DNA from: Holosporaceae bacterium
GTDB lineage: Bacteria; Pseudomonadota; Alphaproteobacteria; UBA3830
DNA: 16,810 nucleotides
Direction: 5' to 3'
Assembly (NCBI GenBank): GCA_031258475.1
Contig: JAIRMS010000041.1
Span: 1-16,810, forward strand
Below the pieces are notes generated by a model. The model had not been told where the DNA came from. It saw only the letters and a list, made by a program, of their open reading frames with translations, and searched no databases. Both the position numbers and the translations under genes were made by a program. Positions 14,239 to 16,810 of the stretch are shown here, one piece after another (position 1 is the stretch's first letter; every line of letters begins with the position of its first letter).

Positions 14239-16590
14239 ATGCGTCTTGTAGTTGTAGAGTCCCCGGCAAAAGCCAAAACCATAAATAAGTATCTGGGATC
14301 GGATTATAAAGTTGTCGCCAGCTATGGCCATGTGCGCGATCTTCTATCCAAAGATGGAAGCGTTCGCCCCTACGATAATTTTTCAATGGTGTGGGAGGTA
14401 AAGCCGGCCGGGAAAAAGCGTTTTCAGGACATCTGCACCCAATTGAAAAACTGCGATGAACTACTGCTCGCCACAGATCCTGATAGAGAGGGCGAGGCCA
14501 TTTCATGGCACATAAAAGAACTCCTGAGAGAAAGTAAAAAACTGGAGGTGCCTTTTAAAAGGATAGTTTTTCACGAAATTACGAAGGGAGCCATAAAGGA
14601 AGCCATCGCCAATCCGCGCGACATAAATCTATCTTTGGTCGACGCATATCTGGCGAGACGCGCTCTGGATTATCTGGTTGGATTCACGCTTTCTCCAATT
14701 TTGTGGAGAAAATTACCAGGAAGTAAATCCGCCGGGCGAGTACAGTCGGTGGCGCTCCGAATTATTGTTGATAGAGAGGCCGAAATAGAGGCCTTCAGAA
14801 AAAAAGAATACTGGTCCATCGAAGCCAAATTCGAAGCTAAAAACAAAAAATTATTCGACGCAAGACTCATATTCTACAGGGGGAAAAAGCTAGATAAATT
14901 TTCCATAGCCAACGAAAAAGATGCAAGCTCCATAAAAGATTCGCTGTTAAATCATCAGTTTTCTGTGGAATCCGTCGAAACGAAGGTAGTTAAACGTAAT
15001 CCTGCCCCGGCGTTTATTACCTCCACCATTCAGCAGGAAGCGTCTCGCAAATTGGGATTTAGCGCGAAGAAAACCATGATGCTGGCGCAAAATCTTTATG
15101 AAGGCGTAGACATCGACGGAGAAACCACGGCTCTTATCACCTACATGAGAACCGACAGCGTTAATTTATCGGAGGAAGCCGTCGATAAAATAAGGGATTT
15201 GATTCTGCAAAAATATGGGAAGGATTTTCTACCGGAAAAACCTCGTTTTTACCAAACGAAAGTAAAAAACGCGCAGGAGGCCCACGAAGCCATCCGTCCG
15301 ATCGATGCAACTCTTACCCCGGATTCGTTGAAAGAAAAGATCGGCCAGGATCTTTATAAACTATACGATTTGGTATGGAAGAGAGCAGTGGCTTCCCAGA
15401 TGTCGTCGGCGGAATTTGATCAGATGCAGGTGGATATCTCCGACGACGGAAAAAACGTCTTTCGAGCCAACGGCAATACGTTAAAATTCGAAGGATTTAT
15501 AAAAGTCTATGTCGAAGGGAAAGACGATCAACAGGAAGAAGAATCGGAAGGGCTTTTGCCTCCTTTGGCCAAGGGAGACCAAACCTCGATGAAAAATCTC
15601 GATGCTTTGCAGCATTTTACGACTCCCCCTCCGAGATTTTCAGAGGCCAGTCTTGTGAAAAAAATGGAAGAACTTGGTATCGGCAGGCCATCCACCTACG
15701 CAACCATTTTGCAAGTTCTGCAGAATCGCGGATATGCAAAACTCATAAAAAAGTTTTTCGTTCCCGAGATTCGTGGTCGTCTTGTTACCGCATTCCTAAC
15801 GAATTTCTTCCACAAATATCTGGAATATGGATTTACTGCAGACCTGGAGCAATCCCTGGATGATGTTTCCAATGGGAACAAATCTAAGTTGGATATTTTG
15901 CATAATTTTTGGAAAGAGTTCAGCCAAAACGTTGATGAAATCAAAGATATAAAGATTTCTGATCTTATAAACAAACTGAACGATGACCTTGCGTTACTTC
16001 TGTTTCAAAACGAAGATGGAACTGTTTCCAGGGTCTGTCCGCAGTGCAAAGTCGGAGAGCTGAGTTTAAAAATGGGACGTTTCGGATCGTTTATCGGGTG
16101 CTCCAGCTATCCTGAATGCACCTATGTTAAGAGGCTAGATTCGTCTTCATTTGGCGAAAACGACGTGGCTTTGGTACAGTCATCAGAATATCCGAAATCG
16201 TTGGGAGTAGACCCTTCGGATAGTGCAGAAATCAGCCTAAAAAAGGGCCCCTACGGGATTTACATCGAAAAGAATGCAAATAAACCCGCCGCCCAGGAGA
16301 TCGGGAAAAAAGCCGCCAAAAAGCCGAATAAAGAAAAACCCATTCGCGCATCTATTCCAAGCTTTATTGATCCTGGCAAAATTGATCTTGATTTGGCCAT
16401 TTCGCTTCTGCAGTTTCCAAAAACACTGGGACAGCACGAAGGCGAGGATGTAAAAATCGGCATCGGACGGTTCGGTCCATACGTACTCTTTAAAGGGAAA
16501 TATGTTTCGGCCCCAAAATCCGAAGTAATTTTCAGCATGACCCTAAACGACGCCGTGGAATTGATAAAAACCAAGCGAAAAACTGCATAG
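14239..16590 (+). CDS. topA: DNA topoisomerase I (type IA)
   Basis: A 783-aa enzyme that relaxes negative supercoils by cutting one strand through a 5'-phosphotyrosine link. The TOPRIM domain has VVVESPAKAKTI with E7 and the DxDxE triad TDPDREGEA (D80, D82, E84). The catalytic tyrosine is Y302 in TYMRTDS. The GIGRPSTYATILQVLQNRGY motif of the core is at about residues 481-500. The C-terminal part has one zinc ribbon with C600, C603, C621 and C627. Topoisomerase C-terminal repeats follow, with KKGPYGIYIEK and then GIGRFGPYVLFKGKYVS separated by a basic alanine/proline-rich linker. AGAGAGGG at 14225-14232 is 6 bases from the ATG. It is the last gene of the third operon. Bacterial TopA usually has more than one Cys4 ribbon in gammaproteobacteria; a single ribbon plus repeats is usual for alphas. 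Confidence 0.97.
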   Translation: MRLVVVESPAKAKTINKYLGSDYKVVASYGHVRDLLSKDGSVRPYDNFSMVWEVKPAGKKRFQDICTQLKNCDELLLATDPDREGEAISWHIKELLRESKKLEVPFKRIVFHEITKGAIKEAIANPRDINLSLVDAYLARRALDYLVGFTLSPILWRKLPGSKSAGRVQSVALRIIVDREAEIEAFRKKEYWSIEAKFEAKNKKLFDARLIFYRGKKLDKFSIANEKDASSIKDSLLNHQFSVESVETKVVKRNPAPAFITSTIQQEASRKLGFSAKKTMMLAQNLYEGVDIDGETTALITYMRTDSVNLSEEAVDKIRDLILQKYGKDFLPEKPRFYQTKVKNAQEAHEAIRPIDATLTPDSLKEKIGQDLYKLYDLVWKRAVASQMSSAEFDQMQVDISDDGKNVFRANGNTLKFEGFIKVYVEGKDDQQEEESEGLLPPLAKGDQTSMKNLDALQHFTTPPPRFSEASLVKKMEELGIGRPSTYATILQVLQNRGYAKLIKKFFVPEIRGRLVTAFLTNFFHKYLEYGFTADLEQSLDDVSNGNKSKLDILHNFWKEFSQNVDEIKDIKISDLINKLNDDLALLLFQNEDGTVSRVCPQCKVGELSLKMGRFGSFIGCSSYPECTYVKRLDSSSFGENDVALVQSSEYPKSLGVDPSDSAEISLKKGPYGIYIEKNANKPAAQEIGKKAAKKPNKEKPIRASIPSFIDPGKIDLDLAISLLQFPKTLGQHEGEDVKIGIGRFGPYVLFKGKYVSAPKSEVIFSMTLNDAVELIKTKRKTA

Positions 16591-16599
16591 GACGAAGTG

Positions 16600-16650
16600 A
16601 TGGATGTAAAAGAAAGATTGTTAAGAAGTATATTTATGGGAATACAATAG
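16600..16650 (+). other. 16-codon open frame after topA, possible truncated gene start
   Basis: ATG at 16600, preceded by GACGAAG, opens MDVKERLLRSIFMGIQ and stops at TAG 16648-16650. It lies 9 bases after topA in the same direction, with a plausible ribosome binding site, as the next operon gene would. It ends about 40 bases before the IS-terminus repeat. It may be the 5' remnant of the gene that once followed topA, or chance. The remnant is too short to identify. Confidence 0.25.
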
Positions 16651-16691
16651 GCACGCTTTAGACGACCATTTGAACCGGAGTTAATATGGTT
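16651..16691. other. Short junction between topA tail and IS1595-type element
   Basis: No gene. TTGAACC at 16670-16676 and GGTTCAA at 16692-16698 form a 7-bp inverted repeat with a 15-base spacer. The right arm is the tip of the IS-terminus repeat. The left arm may be a fragment of another copy of the same terminus or a hairpin; neither can be proven. Confidence 0.25.
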
Positions 16692-16707
16692 GGTTCAAGA
16701 GTAGATT
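16692..16707 (-). repeat. 16-bp IS-terminus-like repeat, right copy
   Basis: On the minus strand this reads AATCTACTCTTGAACC, identical to 478-493 on the plus strand. It overlaps the transposase stop codon by two bases (TAA at 16708-16706). The element tip would be at 16692, with the element extending right. IS1595-family ends commonly begin GG, consistent with GGTTCAAG reading inward. Confidence 0.6.
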
Positions 16708-16810
16708 AGAGCGGGGATTTTCTCAGTCTGTTTAACAATAATTTATAAATATTTTCATGTCCATGATTGAAGCGCCATTCTGTCTCCTTCAAGTGTAGGT
16801 AGAATTTCTC
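16706..16810 (-). CDS. IS1595-family (ISXO2-like) transposase, C-terminal part (runs off right edge)
   Basis: The minus strand is open from the right edge to TAA at 16708-16706, giving 34 residues. They include FYLHLKETEWRFNHGHENIY and end LLLNRLRKSPL. That matches the typical ending of IS1595-family ISXO2-like transposases (FYLHLKE-EWRFN-R followed by LLK-LR--PL). The catalytic part lies to the right of the window. The reading frame ends at the IS-terminus repeat, as expected for a compact IS. Whether the copy is intact is not visible. Confidence 0.82.
   Translation of the reverse strand, partial: EKFYLHLKETEWRFNHGHENIYKLLLNRLRKSPL

Noticed and set aside
1..16810. CRISPR array, prophage, toxin-antitoxin or other defence system
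   Set aside because: No regularly spaced repeats, phage genes or defence-type domains were seen; all long genes are explained by housekeeping families.

Overview
The window looks like the chromosome of an AT-rich alphaproteobacterium, probably a host-associated or intracellular lineage (Holosporales- or Rickettsiales-like). This placement is inferred from gene order (pepA-holC-ndk, DUF2066/CDP-alcohol phosphatidyltransferase/AI-2E/hdaA, plsY-dprA-topA), from the tight packing with many 1-50 bp gaps or overlaps, from the mobile-element debris at both ends, and from neighbours such as pdxA and pyrC that are missing from their usual places. No named species can be assigned from the sequence alone.

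Bases 1-720 are an insertion-sequence graveyard. They hold the 5' part of an IS481-family transposase running off the left edge. Its terminus sits exactly in the tnpA gene of an IS200/IS605-type element, at a CTAG-centred target. Next comes an intergenic stretch with a 16-bp sequence that recurs, inverted, at the far right of the window, beside an IS1595-type transposase gene. The gene block between 494 and 16691 is therefore bounded by two inward-facing copies of what looks like the same IS terminus.

The core has three transcription units. Unit 1 (+, 751-5927) is pepA, holC, ndk, a short DUF2066 lipobox-less exported protein, a CDP-alcohol phosphatidyltransferase, an AI-2E/PerM membrane protein and the replication regulator hdaA. 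Unit 2 (-, 10175-5916) is lptF-lptG-lptD, the inner-membrane permease pair and the outer-membrane translocon for lipopolysaccharide; it converges on hdaA with a 12-bp overlap. Unit 3 (+, 10285-16590) is surA, rsmA, plsY, dprA and topA. SurA is the periplasmic chaperone that assists LptD folding, so it and lptFGD are functionally linked and share a 109-bp divergent promoter region. In many relatives lptFGD reads in the same direction as surA; flipping only the lptFGD segment would restore that order here.

Functionally the block covers outer-membrane biogenesis (LptF/G/D, SurA), phospholipid synthesis (PlsY, CDP-alcohol transferase), DNA replication and topology (HolC, HdaA, TopA, DprA), nucleotide balance (Ndk), ribosome maturation (RsmA) and peptide turnover (PepA). 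I see no convincing new defence, secretion or biosynthetic system. The more interesting observations concern mobile-element structure, rearrangement, start-site choice and missing neighbours. There are no tRNA, rRNA or CRISPR features that I can support.
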